Shown here: in pieces, positions 50,593 through 61,948 of the stretch
How the letters are laid out: every line of letters starts with the position of its first letter
How positions within the stretch are numbered: position 1 is the stretch's first letter
From: Ailurus styani
Lineage: Eukaryota; Chordata; Mammalia; Carnivora; Ailuridae
Assembly (NCBI GenBank): GCA_002007465.1
Contig: LNAC01000018.1
Location: forward strand, 7,306,913 to 7,370,912
Direction: 5' to 3'
DNA: 64,000 nucleotides
Program-made: the position numbers and the translations under genes
Notes under the pieces: generated by a model
Seen by the model: only the letters and a program-made list of their open reading frames with translations
What the model was told of the DNA's origin: nothing
The model's database searches: none

Positions 50593-52214
50593 ACGTATTT
50601 TTAAAACAATACAAGCAAACATCTAGTACTAATTAAAATGATGCTCTATGGGAAGAAGGGAAACACAGAGTGAAGGAACAAGCAAACAAAACTTCTGGAT
50701 ATCCCTTGCATGACAGTTTTCACTTCAGAACCACTTGAAATTACGAAGAGGGGAGAAATTCAACATCTAAAAATCTCAAGCAAATTGAAACAAATGAACT
50801 TAACAGTGTATCAAGTTGATAGCATAACCACAGGAAGAAAAATGATTTCAAATAACTATGAAAAACAGTCTTTTGACTATACATCTCTAGTGAGAGATGT
50901 TTTAAAGATAAAATGAACTATAGGGATATCTTAAATATTGATAACATTATTTTAAAATTATACCTTCTCCCCTCTCAACACATAAATACACACACACACT
51001 ATAAAATTAGGTTATTACATTATATAGAAGTAGGAGGTCATATATAGTTAAGATAAAGTAAATGAGTAATTACGTAGTTGCTAGAAACCAAACTTTTAGC
51101 ATGAAGTAGATTAAAATAAAGCAAAAAAAAAAGTTAAATGAAAATCCTGTAGCCTTTCATTCGAATTGGAAATGCTGATCTGAATGTCTGACTCATTATT
51201 TTTCTGGAAAACATTTTCTAGTGTGTCCACTGAGGAAGCTAAGGGCAAGGACTACCTGGTGGCATTTCCAAGGCCTCGATCAGGTAGCCTCCAAATACTA
51301 TTTCCCACTAAAAGCATCAGGAATCTCTGGAGAAGTGACTGATTCTAACTCTGAGGCAGGAAATGTATTAAATGTTCTTGGGGCTTCTTATGCCTGAGAT
51401 CAAAGAAGCTATCAAAATGACACTAGACTGACATCAAGGGGTAACCAATGGCCAATAACAGGATGATTTCTAAAACCTTATACAAAGGAAAAGATCCAAC
51501 AATATAACTAACCCACCATCCAGCTCCAACAACTTTAATTCACGGCCATTCCTGACTCATCTGCTCCTTCACACCATCCCCTGCACTGGATTATTTCCAA
51601 GTAAATCCTGCAGATCGTATAGTTAATTTCACGTGATGGGGCAATTAGAGTGTCAGAAAGAATGATGACCACAATGGGTAAAAACACAGATATATAAAAA
51701 TTCCATCAAGATCCTTTAAAATAATCATTGGTCATGTTAACAGGTGGCTAGGGTACCAACTCCTAGTGAAAACTGATAAACGGAAAGTAACAAAGCTAAC
51801 AAATACAAAAGGAATAAAAGGAGTCCAAAAATCATCATATTATAGCTCCTCAAGACACGCCGGAGTGGCTGCTAAAACCAACAAGTGAAAAGTTAATGGA
51901 GAACTTTCTAGGAGATAGTTCAGTCTGATTCAAATCCACTTAATCAATTTTGTTACTGATAAAAGTGGGATAACCAGACAACACATGCCTCCTAACTGAT
52001 ACAACAGGAAGTATTCTTGGCAGTAAAGAATAATATATAATTTAACCTGAATTTAATTAAGATGCTAGATCTAAATATTAGTTTACAAAAAGAGAGATGG
52101 AAGAACACAGGAAGGGACACCACCAGTCAGCCCAATGCCAACTAGGGCAATTCTGTAAAAATCACCCAGGTCCCTCAAAATAAATGGCTTGCTGGTGTAG
52201 GTGAAAAATAGGAC

Positions 52215-53815
52215 ACAGTAACAGATTAAGAGAGTTTCAAAAAACATATTTACGACAAAGCTACAGTAACAAAGACAGTGGAGAACAGATATAAGAATAG
52301 AAATGGAATAGAATCGAGAGTCTAGAAATTAACCTTTATAGCCAGCTGACTTTCAGCAAAGGGAATGGATTTTCAATGGGAAAAGAATAGTCTTTTAAAC
52401 AAATGGTGCTGAGACAATGGGATATCCATGAGCAAAGCAATGAAGATGGACCCTCTATTTCACACCAATTGCAAAAATTCACTCAAAATGGATCAGAGAC
52501 CTATATTTAAGCTAAAATCATAAAACTTTTAGAATATAGGAAAAAAGATGTTGAGTCAGAGCAACACTTAAGAAATGATACCAAAAGCACACGCAGCAAA
52601 AGAAAAAATAAGTAGGACTACATCACAATAAAAACTTTGGAACTCCAAGTGACATGACCAAGAAAGTGCAGAAGCAGCCAACAGAATGGGAGAAAATACT
52701 GAAAATTAAGTATCTGATAAGGGACTTGTATTCTGAATACATAAGAACTTTCACAACTTCATAATGAAAAGACAACCCAATTAAAAAATGGGGAGGGGAT
52801 CTGTAAAAAAATTTTTCTGAAGAAGATATACAATTGGCCAAAAGCACATGAAAATATGCCCAACTTCAGTAGCCATCAGGGAAATTAAAAAAAAAATTAC
52901 ATTACGATACCACACACCCACCAAGGTGGCTACAATAAAAAAGATGAACAGCAAGTGTTGGTGAGGATATGGAGAAATTGGAATTGTCATGCATTGCTGG
53001 GGGGAATATAAAATGGTACAGCTGTTGTTGAGAACAACCTGGTACTTCTTCAAAACATTAAACAGCAATTCTGCTCCTAGGCACGTAACCGGGAAAAATG
53101 AAGACATGTCCAAACATTTGTACATGAATGTTCATAGTAGTATTCCTTTTGTTTTTTTTTATGTTTTTTTTTATGGATAGAGACACAGCGAGAGAGGGAA
53201 CACAAGCAGGGGGAGTGGGAGAGGGAGAAGCAGGCTCCCCACTGAGCAGGAAGCCCAATGCAGGGCTCGATCCCAGGACCCTGGGATCACGACCCGAGCC
53301 AAAGGCAGATGCTTAATGACCAAGCCACTCAGGCGCCCTCACAGTAGTATTGCTAATAGCCAAAAGGTAGAGACAATTCAAATGTCCCATCAACTGATGA
53401 ATGGATAAGTCAAATGTAGTTGATCCATACAAAAGAACATTACTCAGCAATAAAAATGAATGATGTAGGATAGAAACTCCAACGTGGAAACCCTGTGCTA
53501 AGTGAAAGAAGCCCATTGAAAGAGACCACAAACTGTATGATTTCCATTCCACAGGAAATGTTCAGAAGAAGCAGATCTATAGAGATGGTTAGGATCAGCA
53601 CTTGTAGAGGCCAGGGATGGGTGTGGGGTTACTGAGGAGTGGCTGCTAACAGACACAAGGTTTTTATCAGGAGGGATAAAAGTACTCTGAAATTAGATTG
53701 TGTGACAGGTGCACAGTCTCGTGAATACAGTAAAAAACACCGAATTGTATATTGTAAATGGGTAAATTAGATGGTGTGTGTACTGCATCTCAATAAAACT
53801 TTCCTTAAAACCCTG
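52215..53815 (+). mobile_element. Older L1, ORF2 C-terminal part and 3' UTR
   Basis: 'caaagctacagtaacaaaga', 'tcacaccaattgcaaaaatt', 'gaagaagatatacaattggc' and the ending 'aattgtatattgtaaatggg' with 'tgcatctcaataaaacttt' are the normal L1 order on the plus strand. The terminus is of L1MA/L1MB type. It is broken by a SINE at 53145. Confidence 0.8.
53145..53338 (-). mobile_element. CAN-SINE nested in an old L1
   Basis: Minus-strand SINE with T-run at the left and head at the right. The target copies tcatagtagtatt (53132-53144) and tcacagtagtatt (53339-53351) differ by one base. L1 sequence continues on both sides. Confidence 0.92.
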
Positions 53816-54364
53816 TGAACCAAGTAAAATTTCTAGCCCTTGCTTAAATCCTGATATTAAGTAAAAACAGTATTTTTGAGACACTGGGGGAAAATTTAAC
53901 AGACTGGGTATTAAATGGCATTATTATTATTATTCATTTTGTTAGGTGTTAGGATAGATTTGGAGTTGTACAGGTTCAGAAATTGTTTTAAAAATTTTCT
54001 ATCTGTCAGAAAAACATACTGAAGTATTTACGGATGAAATAACATGCTGCCTGGAATTTGCTTCAAAATGTTCCACCAAAAAAGTAGAGGTGAGGTAGAT
54101 GAGGCCAGATTCTAGCCACATTAACACTTGAATAACCAAGTCTGGTCAACCTGCAAACTACTTCCATCGACAAGAGTTCTAAGCACATTTTCTGGAATTT
54201 CAGGGATCTAGCAGCAGAACAATCTGGATTTCATAAGAGAGTAAACAGGCGTGGGGTCTAAGAACTAGCTAAGCAGCAGCCCACTGCATGTTAGGACTAT
54301 CATTAAGCAACTTCACAGACAAAAATGTGATTGGTCACTGGAAGGCACCAATGTCACAAAAAAA

Positions 54365-54445
54365 GCTGAGTCATGGAGAAGTAAAGTAACTTAGCTGAGG
54401 TCAGAGGACTTGTTAGTGCTGGAAGCCTCTGACCTCCCAGAGCAA
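54365..54445. repeat. Possible MIR fragment
   Basis: 'ggagaagtaaagtaacttag' and 'aggtcagaggacttgttagt' resemble the MIR core. Short and diverged. Confidence 0.45.
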
Positions 54446-55069
54446 GAGTAGACACACCTGACCATACAGGAGTTTCAGGCTTTCCCCCAAAGCACACTGA
54501 AAACTAGCTGCTGTGCTGCCAGTCAAGGGGGACCTGGATAAGATAACCAAAAGCATCCAAAAGGGGACCCAGGCCAAACCCCTTGCAACAATGACTGTTA
54601 CTAGAATGCCAGAGGGCCGAGTCCAGGGGACAAGCAGGGGCAGAAGACATTGGGCGTTAATGGCAAGACAGTTCTGTGTGGCAACAAGCCTCCCTCTATC
54701 CCAACTCTGCCCACTAACCTTCCCATTCTTCAGGACGTACGGAAAACAACTGCCCGAAGCTTGCACGACAGGCGTTACCCTTGAAGTCACCGGAGTGGAT
54801 TTGGGAGTTTGTTGTCAGGTATTTCAAAATACGAAGTGTGTGTGTGCCCATGTGTAGCCTGTATGTTTCCCCAGTAAATTGGCAAAGTGCACAGTGTCAG
54901 CATGAAGCTGGAGGGAGCGGGCAGCCTGTCATCACTGCCTGCCAGCCAGCAAGCCTGCAGTTCCACTCAGTTGTTGTTTTGATTACCAACCCTGAGCCAG
55001 GAAGGCTCCTAAGCATCGGGGACATGCATACAAGTGAAATCTGTCAACCTCCTTTGAGAAAATGGGTCA

Positions 55070-55473
55070 GATTGTCACACCTGATTGGAAATTTTTCTCT
55101 TAATTAAGCAAGCTCTGGCCAAGCCAAGTCCCTCCCACTGCCTCCTTCGGTATTCCCACTCCAAAAGGAGGCTCCTCCTCCAAATCCTACCAGTGGCCTT
55201 TTAAATAACACCTTTCCTGAGTGCAGTAACAGACCCTCCACTTCACTGAGAGGGTGGGCTAGTCCAAGGTCTTCTTATACCCGAAGACCCATGGGAGGTT
55301 GGAAGTTTGCATCCATCAGAGTCTTCTCTCATGAGCCCCACTTCTGCTCTGGCCAAGTCAGCTGTATTTGTTCTACACTCTCGCTGCTGGCCGAGCATCA
55401 CATGATAATGTAATAAACCAACGGAGCCCACCAACTGCTAAAAAAAGAAAAAAAAGAAAAAAAAAAGAAAGAA
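55070..55473 (+). pseudogene. Possible processed retrocopy 3' end
   Basis: A relatively GC-rich stretch ends with AATAAA at 55412-55417, and 23 nt further on changes into an A-rich tract (55440-55473). That is the arrangement of a retrotransposed mRNA 3' end or of an LTR/SINE terminus. I do not recognise the parent sequence, see no open frame that fits a known protein, and found no target duplication. Confidence 0.3.
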
Positions 55474-55763
55474 AGCTACTGAATGCTTAAGAAATGTGAA
55501 TTATTTCCAAAAGTTATTAGATGTGAAACCACCGTAAAATAATGAAAAGAGAAAATCATGAAAATCTAAAAATAGTTCACCCTCAGATTGTTCCAGGATC
55601 ATCTTTAAACTCACTCCTAGATGATGATGTAGTTCATACAAGGAAAACAAAACAGAACCCCAACCAGGGGATACACACCAAGAAAAAACTTTGGTCTTTC
55701 ATCAAAAGATTAGCAAGTAAATGTATACATTTAAAGTTTAATTGTAGGGTTTCACAGAGGTAG

Positions 55764-55987
55764 ATTTTTTTTTTTTTTAAGATTTGAGGGAGAGAGAGAG
55801 CGCGCATGCATGTGTGCACAAGCAGCGGTGGTGGGGGGGTGGACAAAGGGAGAGAGAGAGAATCCTGAAGCAGACTCCCCGCTAAGTAGGGAGCCCAGTG
55901 CAGGGCTCGATCCCAGGGCCCTGAGATCATGACCTGAGCCTAAATCAGGAGTCAGCTGCTCAACTGATTGAGTCACCCAGGTGCTCC
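55764..55987 (-). mobile_element. CAN-SINE, minus strand
   Basis: T-run, GA-rich body with 'cgcgcatgcatgtgtgcaca' insert and head complement 'gagtcacccaggtgctcc'. It is older, without a clear target duplication. Confidence 0.87.
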
Positions 55988-56084
55988 TTCGATTCTGTAC
56001 TTTAAATGTCTTCTTGGATTATCCATAGTCTAAACCATGTTGATAGGGGATTTCTACTATTAACTGCTGCTCTTTATTGAAAGT

Positions 56085-56235
56085 CAAACAGTTTCAGGTG
56101 CTTTACATGTTTAAGTAGGTTAATTAAATTTTGACAAATGCCCGTCAAAGAAAATACCACATTTTATACAAGGAACATGAGGTTCGGTGATATTATATTG
56201 CCAACAATCACAACCAACAATTTAAGCCTTGTCTA
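56085..56235. repeat. MIR-like fragment
   Basis: 'tttcaggtgctttacatgtt' and 'tttatacaaggaacatgagg' follow the MIR middle part. Diverged. Confidence 0.45.
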
Positions 56236-56907
56236 TGTCTCCAGAGACCATGCTCCTAGCTCCTCAACACTCTGGTCCCTCCAAGCTACACTTTACTCAA
56301 AAGACGTAATTTGTGCTCCATACTTCAGAACCTTGAGACAAAGACAAGAAAAATACCCAATTAGATAATGGTAAAAATTACAGTAAGAATGGGAATTTTT
56401 TAGAAATGCCCAGAAGCCATTAAATGAAAGAAGGGGAACTTAACACATTTGGGGGAGCAGGGTCTAGATTCAAATCTAGGTGTTCACAAAACCTCATTTT
56501 CTTATATGAAATTAAAGCTGCTTGTTCGAGTAATTCCAAAAGAGGGGTCCTAAAGATGTTCTGTGGTCTGGCAATAAGCATACAAGTATATGAGAGTCAG
56601 CAATGATTTTGGGAAATGTGAACTGCTGCTCATCTGTCCCGGGGCTGTCCCAAGGACATGTCCGCAGGCAAGCCCCCACTTCTCTGAGCTGGTATGATCA
56701 TCTGGAAAGGATAGGACTCCTTCGTAGGAGTGTTACCACTCGTAAATGAATGCACAAAACAGCCGCTTGTTTACCCAGCAAGGGTGGAGGCCTGGAGGGG
56801 AGGGAGGGTGCAGAAGTGCAACAGGGGCACTGTCACCCACAGGACCCTGGAACACCCAGATTTCCCGAGTCCAGCCTTCATGGTCAATCACCAAGGGACC
56901 AAGAGTA

Positions 56908-57105
56908 ACGTCTCAAATTTGGTATCACGTAAGTGGTCCCAGGACCGGCAGCATCAGCACCACCTGGGAATGTGTCAGAAGTACCAAGCTTCAGGCTTCG
57001 TCCCAGACCAGCTGAATGAGAGGCTCTGGAGGGGAGGCCCCACAGTGTAAACAAGCCTCTAGAGGATTCTGATGTATGCCGAAGAGAACCTGGAGCACAG
57101 TGGGC
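56908..57105 (+). mobile_element. MER5A-like hAT fossil
   Basis: 'tcccaggaccggcagcatca', 'gcaccacctgggaatgtgtc', 'gtcccagaccagctgaatga' and 'attctgatgtatgccgaaga' follow the MER5A order over its full length, with eroded ends. Confidence 0.7.
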
Positions 57106-58505
57106 TGAAAACTCAAGTGGTGGATTCAGACACACCTGAATTAGAAGCCAGACTCAAAGACGAACTTATCTGTGCAATGGAAGGTAATATTGGTGACGTC
57201 CTGGCTAACTGCAGTGACTATGTGGGAGGAAGGAAGCATCTGTCGAGCTGGGAAACAGGTAGGGTGGGAAGAACTGGAGAGCGAAGACGGCATGGGAGAA
57301 GCCTGGGAAAGGGTTTGAGGACCTAACCTCAGCCACACGGCGGTTCTGGGCTCCAGACTCAATCCCAGTGCCCTCTGGTCTAAGGACAAGAACCCATGCA
57401 GACACTCAGGGCCAGCTCGGGGCTGGATCAATTCAGTCGTGCCTGGTGTGAAAGTTCTGGAGTCTGAAAGCAGTTAAGGAGGTAGGCACCAACTCAAGGA
57501 GGCAGTGGCTGGTGGGGAAAGTGAAGGCACCACTGGACGGTCAAAGACTCCTCTAATGGGAGACGGAAGCAAACAGGAATCTAGTGGGTGGTAGTAGTGA
57601 GGAACAGGAGGTAAGGCAGAGCTGATGAAAAACACAAGCTGAAATACCTCCTCCATTAGTTTGAAAATACGATCTACAGCCAAATTATTCCAAAGACGAT
57701 CTCCAAATTAGGAATGGGAGTTTGAATAAATGCCAAGAGAAAAACCGACTCAAGGCCTCCTGCTGTGTCAAAAGCTTTGCTTGTTGACAAGAGAATTATG
57801 TTGAGTTTGTGGTGAAAAACTTCCAAGTCCATTCTGAATTCTTCAGCAGAGATTCAAAGATCGGGTTGCTTTTTTTTCTCAGCAGGATACATCCAAGGCC
57901 CATGCTGACCAGGACAAGAGACTGCGGTCAGCAAGGCGGAGAAGGGTCCTCGACTGGCTCCCGTCCTGCCTGCACCCAGCCACTGGGCCATCTCCCCTGA
58001 GGCTGACAGAGCCATGAGGGCTCGTCTGAACTCCAAGGCCTGTTAATTTTGCCTTGGCCACATGTTAGAGATCCAGTCTCACTGAACATAAGCTTTTATC
58101 ACCTCACACTGACTACGTGCAACTGTTTTTAAAAAATTGTTAATTGTGGAAAGATTGGAAATATATTGTCATATTTGCTTTATGATTGTTACCGGTTTTT
58201 AAAGAAATAGAGATTACAGACTTAGCTGATATCCCATACCATCCTTCTTTCTCTTCCTAACTGTCCTCTATTGTAGTTTCCATGCATATTTGATTATGTT
58301 CCTACTTCTTGTACCTGTAAACAAATTCTGTTTTTTGTATTTTTAAATTCAACAGACTCATTTTCTGAAATGTCTTGTTTCCTCTGTATTTTGATGTTTT
58401 CAGACATTTAAGTTTGTACCCATTTAATAGATATGAAATGCTTATAATTTTATTGATTTTGCATTTGGTTTACTTATGAGGCTGAATATTTTTTCCTATC
58501 TTTTT

Positions 58506-58705
58506 TTTTTTTTTTAAAGATTTTATTTATTTATTTCACAGAGGGAGAGAGATCACAAGGAGGCGGAGAGGCAGGCAGAGAGAGAGGAGGAAGCAGGCTC
58601 CCCGCTGAGCAGGGAGCCCGATGCAGGCTTCGATCCCAGGACCCTGAGATCATGACCTGAGCTGAAAGCAGAGGCATTAACCCACTGAGCCACCCAGGCG
58701 CCCAA
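58506..58705 (-). mobile_element. CAN-SINE with 15-bp target duplication
   Basis: Minus strand. T-run, 'gattttatttatttatttca', GA-rich body, head complement 'gagccacccaggcgccc'. Copies of ttttcctatcttttt are at 58491-58505 and 58706-58720. Confidence 0.95.
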
Positions 58706-58784
58706 TTTTCCTATCTTTTTAAGTCAGTTGAATTTCCTCTTTTCTAAAGTACCTGTTGCTATCCTGGGTGATAAATTTCTTCTT

Positions 58785-58971
58785 CTTTTTTTTTTTTTGA
58801 GGGACAGCAGGCTAGGACTCCCACACATGCACGCGGGGTGAGGAGGTAGGAGAGGCGGAGAGGGAGAATCTCAGGCAGTCTCCAGGCCCAGTGCAGAACT
58901 CAAACTCACAACCCTACGATCATGACCTGAGCTGAAATCAAGAGTCAGTCACTTAACCAGGTGCCCTGCCC
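58785..58971 (-). mobile_element. Degraded CAN-SINE, minus strand
   Basis: It keeps the T-run, 'gatcatgacctgagctgaaa' and 'agagtcagtcacttaaccag', but the usual 'ctgagccaccc' of the head is lost by a deletion. It lies 80 bp from the younger copy at 58506, in the same orientation. Confidence 0.8.
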
Positions 58972-59254
58972 CCCTTTTCTTTCTTTTTAATAATTTCTGG
59001 ATACTAGTTTGTCCTTCATAGTATGTATTGCAAACATGCAAATTTCTTCTTCTACACTCTGGAGATTCACTCTTAATTTGCTAATCTATTTTGCCTATTA
59101 TTTTAATTTTAGTAGAAGTTTATCAACCTTCAGAACTCTTATCACCCAGCATCAGTAATAGAGTATTTTAATTACTACAGCTTTATAAGAAATTGAGTAT
59201 TTGTGTGAGTCCTTCAACTAGCCTTGGTCATTCTTGAGTCCTGACTGTACATAT

Positions 59255-59960
59255 TAATAACAATTTTATTGAAATATACATATTAAGTTTTTATTTACTG
59301 AAGTATAATTCACGTACAATATCCTTTTAGCTTTAGATATACATCATAGTAATTTGATATTTTTATACATTACAAAATAATCCCCACAATAAGACCATCT
59401 GTCGTCATACAAAGTTATTACAATATTATCAACTATATTCCCTATGCTGTACATTACATTCCCATGACCTATTTACTTTGTGACTGAAAGCTTGTGTATC
59501 TTTAATCTGCTTCACCTATTCCAATTCACAATTCCACTTCGGGGTATTTAATGGAACAAAACAGGAATACCAATTCAAAGAGATACATGCACCTCTATGT
59601 TCACCGCAGTATTTACCACAACTAAGATACAGAAGCAACCCAAGTGTCCACTGAGGGATAAATGATTCAAGCAGATGTGATGTATATGTATACATGGAAT
59701 ATTATTCAGCCATCAAAACAGAATGAACTCTTGCTATTTGCAACAACATGGATGGATCTAGAAGGTATTATAATTAAGTCAGAGAAAGACAAATACCATA
59801 TGATTTCACTTATATGTGGAACCTAAAAAACAAATACACACACAAAACATACAGACTCATAGATGCAGGAAATAAGCTGCTGGTTTCCAGAGAGGGGACA
59901 GGTTGGGGGGGTAAGCAAATCAGTTAAAGGGGTAAGACGAACATACACGTTTTAGGATTA
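59255..59960 (+). mobile_element. L1 segment, plus strand
   Basis: 'ttttattgaaatatacatat' and 'tacattcccatgacctattt' are followed by the L1 ORF2 end ('cacttcggggtatttaatgg', 'ggaatattattcagccatca', 'gtcagagaaagacaaatacc') and a G-rich part at 59890-59915. The two parts may be one element or two. Confidence 0.7.
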
Positions 59961-59964
59961 GTTT

Positions 59965-61745
59965 TCCTCATTACTTGATATGTGGGCTTTTGATTAGAAT
60001 TGAACTGAATTTATAGATAAATCTGAATCACTTTTCTGACAGTCAGCTTTCGTATATATTAACCTAACAAACCACGCCATTTATCCAGATCTTCATTTAT
60101 GCTCTTCAGTGAACTTTCATCATTTTATTGGTTAGATCCTACAGTTTTTTAGATACCTCTATTCATTGGTAAATAATACTTTGTGTTGCAAAAGCTCTCT
60201 CCTTTTTAAACTCACATTTCCTTTTGTTGACTATGTATGGGAATACTATTTGCCATATGTATTTAATATTTTATAATAGAAAATATTTTATAATATATTT
60301 TAATATATATTTATATTATATAAAATGATTACAATAAATATGTAATAATATATGATATATAATATAATATAAATCAGTCTAGTAATATATTTATAATATA
60401 TTATAAAATATAAAAAATTTATAATATAAAGTATTGCCATATATTTATATTTTAAAATATATATATTTTTTTTGTTTTCCAGTCCTATAGGTGAGTAAGA
60501 ATACTATTGTTCAGACCTAGGTGGTGATAAGCAGTTATATATTTATCCTTTTTCCAGGGACTGTACTCTTACCAGCTCTCAGAAGTTTCTCTGTAGATTG
60601 AGTGGATTATTTATGCCTATAATCCTATCACCTGCAAATAGCTGATACTTCCAGTTTTCTAGTCTTGAAATTATTCATCTTTCTCTTTCCTTATCTTGTA
60701 TTTTACTTATTATCTGCCTCTCTGCACTAGAATGTAGGTTCCACAAGGGCAGAAATGTTTGTTTTTATATTGCTCTATCCCCAGCGCCCACAAGGCATGC
60801 CATAAATTGTCCAATACCAGTTGTAACCTGCAGTTACATCTAAATACATGTCATCACGTTGGACTCTGTTAATGTTTTATTAACTCTGGGGAGGGCATCT
60901 CTATTCAGTTTAAATGTTTTCCATGGTCTATATTCAGTTTTGGTATTTGATTCTGCTAGTTCCAAATTAAGGTGAGGAGGTTTTTTAAATTTTATTTATT
61001 TCTCTTCTCTAAAATAACTTGGACCTATTTTCATTTGTTATCTTGTGGGGTTTATTTTAAATTGATAAGGCAATTTCTTTCAAGATTAGAGATCTACTCA
61101 GATTTTCTCATCACCCATTTCGTGCCTATTTTTAAATTTTTTGGCTTCAAGCTTTCATTTCAGTCTCTTATGATTTTTTAAATCTCTATCTGAAGTTCTG
61201 CTCCGTTTCATTACCTATAATGTTTATTTTTTGCCTTTTTCTACTTCTGCTTTTTTCTTGATCAAACTTACCAGAGGTTTACATATTAATTTTTCCAAAG
61301 CAGCAGTTTTGGGTTGTGTTGAGTCTATGATTTCTATTTCATTACTTTCTATAGACTAAAATATGTTATTTTCATCTTGTTCTACTTATCAGTGAGGAAA
61401 GTACGTGAAATTATTCCACTAAAACTGCCTATTTGAAATTCCCCTTATACTATATCTTTCCTTTACATATTTTAAAGTAATATCAGGTGCATACAGTTTC
61501 ATAATTTATCATCCCGGCAAATTAGTCATTCTCTCTTTATAATGATCTTCTCTATTTCTACTTAGGTTTCCTTTGTCTTACGGCCTATTTTGTATGACAT
61601 TAAATACAGTTTCTCCAGGTTTAACTAGTTTCCTGGGACATCTTTTCCTATATGCCTTTACTTTAAACTTTCCTCTGTCCTTAAAATGTAAGGATGTCTT
61701 TTAGAAATAGCACAGAGCTGGTCAATATGAGAACTTTTATTAATA
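59965..61745 (-). mobile_element. Diverged L1 ORF2 pieces, minus strand
   Basis: 'ctcagaagtttctctgtaga', 'aatcctatcacctgcaaata' and 'accagaggtttacatattaa' correspond to reverse complements of L1 ORF2. They are interrupted by the AT-rich zone at 60240-60470 and unassigned sequence. Boundaries are approximate. Confidence 0.55.
60240..60470. repeat. AT-rich low-complexity zone
   Basis: About 230 bp composed almost only of A and T, with repeated 'taatata' and 'atatttata' words in both orientations, so it can fold back on itself. It is a likely replication or indel hotspot but has no function that I can show. Confidence 0.9.
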
Positions 61746-61755
61746 GTTGGATTTA

Positions 61756-61948
61756 GGGGTTCCTGGGTCGCTCAGTTGTTAAGCACCTGCCTTCAGCTCA
61801 GGTCATGATCCCAGGGTCCTGGGATGGTGCTCCATGTCCTTGGGCTCCCTGCTCAGTGGTGAACCTGCTTCTCCCTCTCCCTCTGTTCCACTCATGGCTC
61901 ATGCACACTCTTTCCCTCTCTCTCAAATAAAACCTTTAAAAAAAAAAG
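61756..61948 (+). mobile_element. CAN-SINE with 11-bp target duplication
   Basis: The head 'ggggttcctgggtcgctcag' and tail 'caaataaaacctttaaaaaa' are present. Copies of agttggattta are at 61745-61755 and 61949-61959. Confidence 0.92.
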
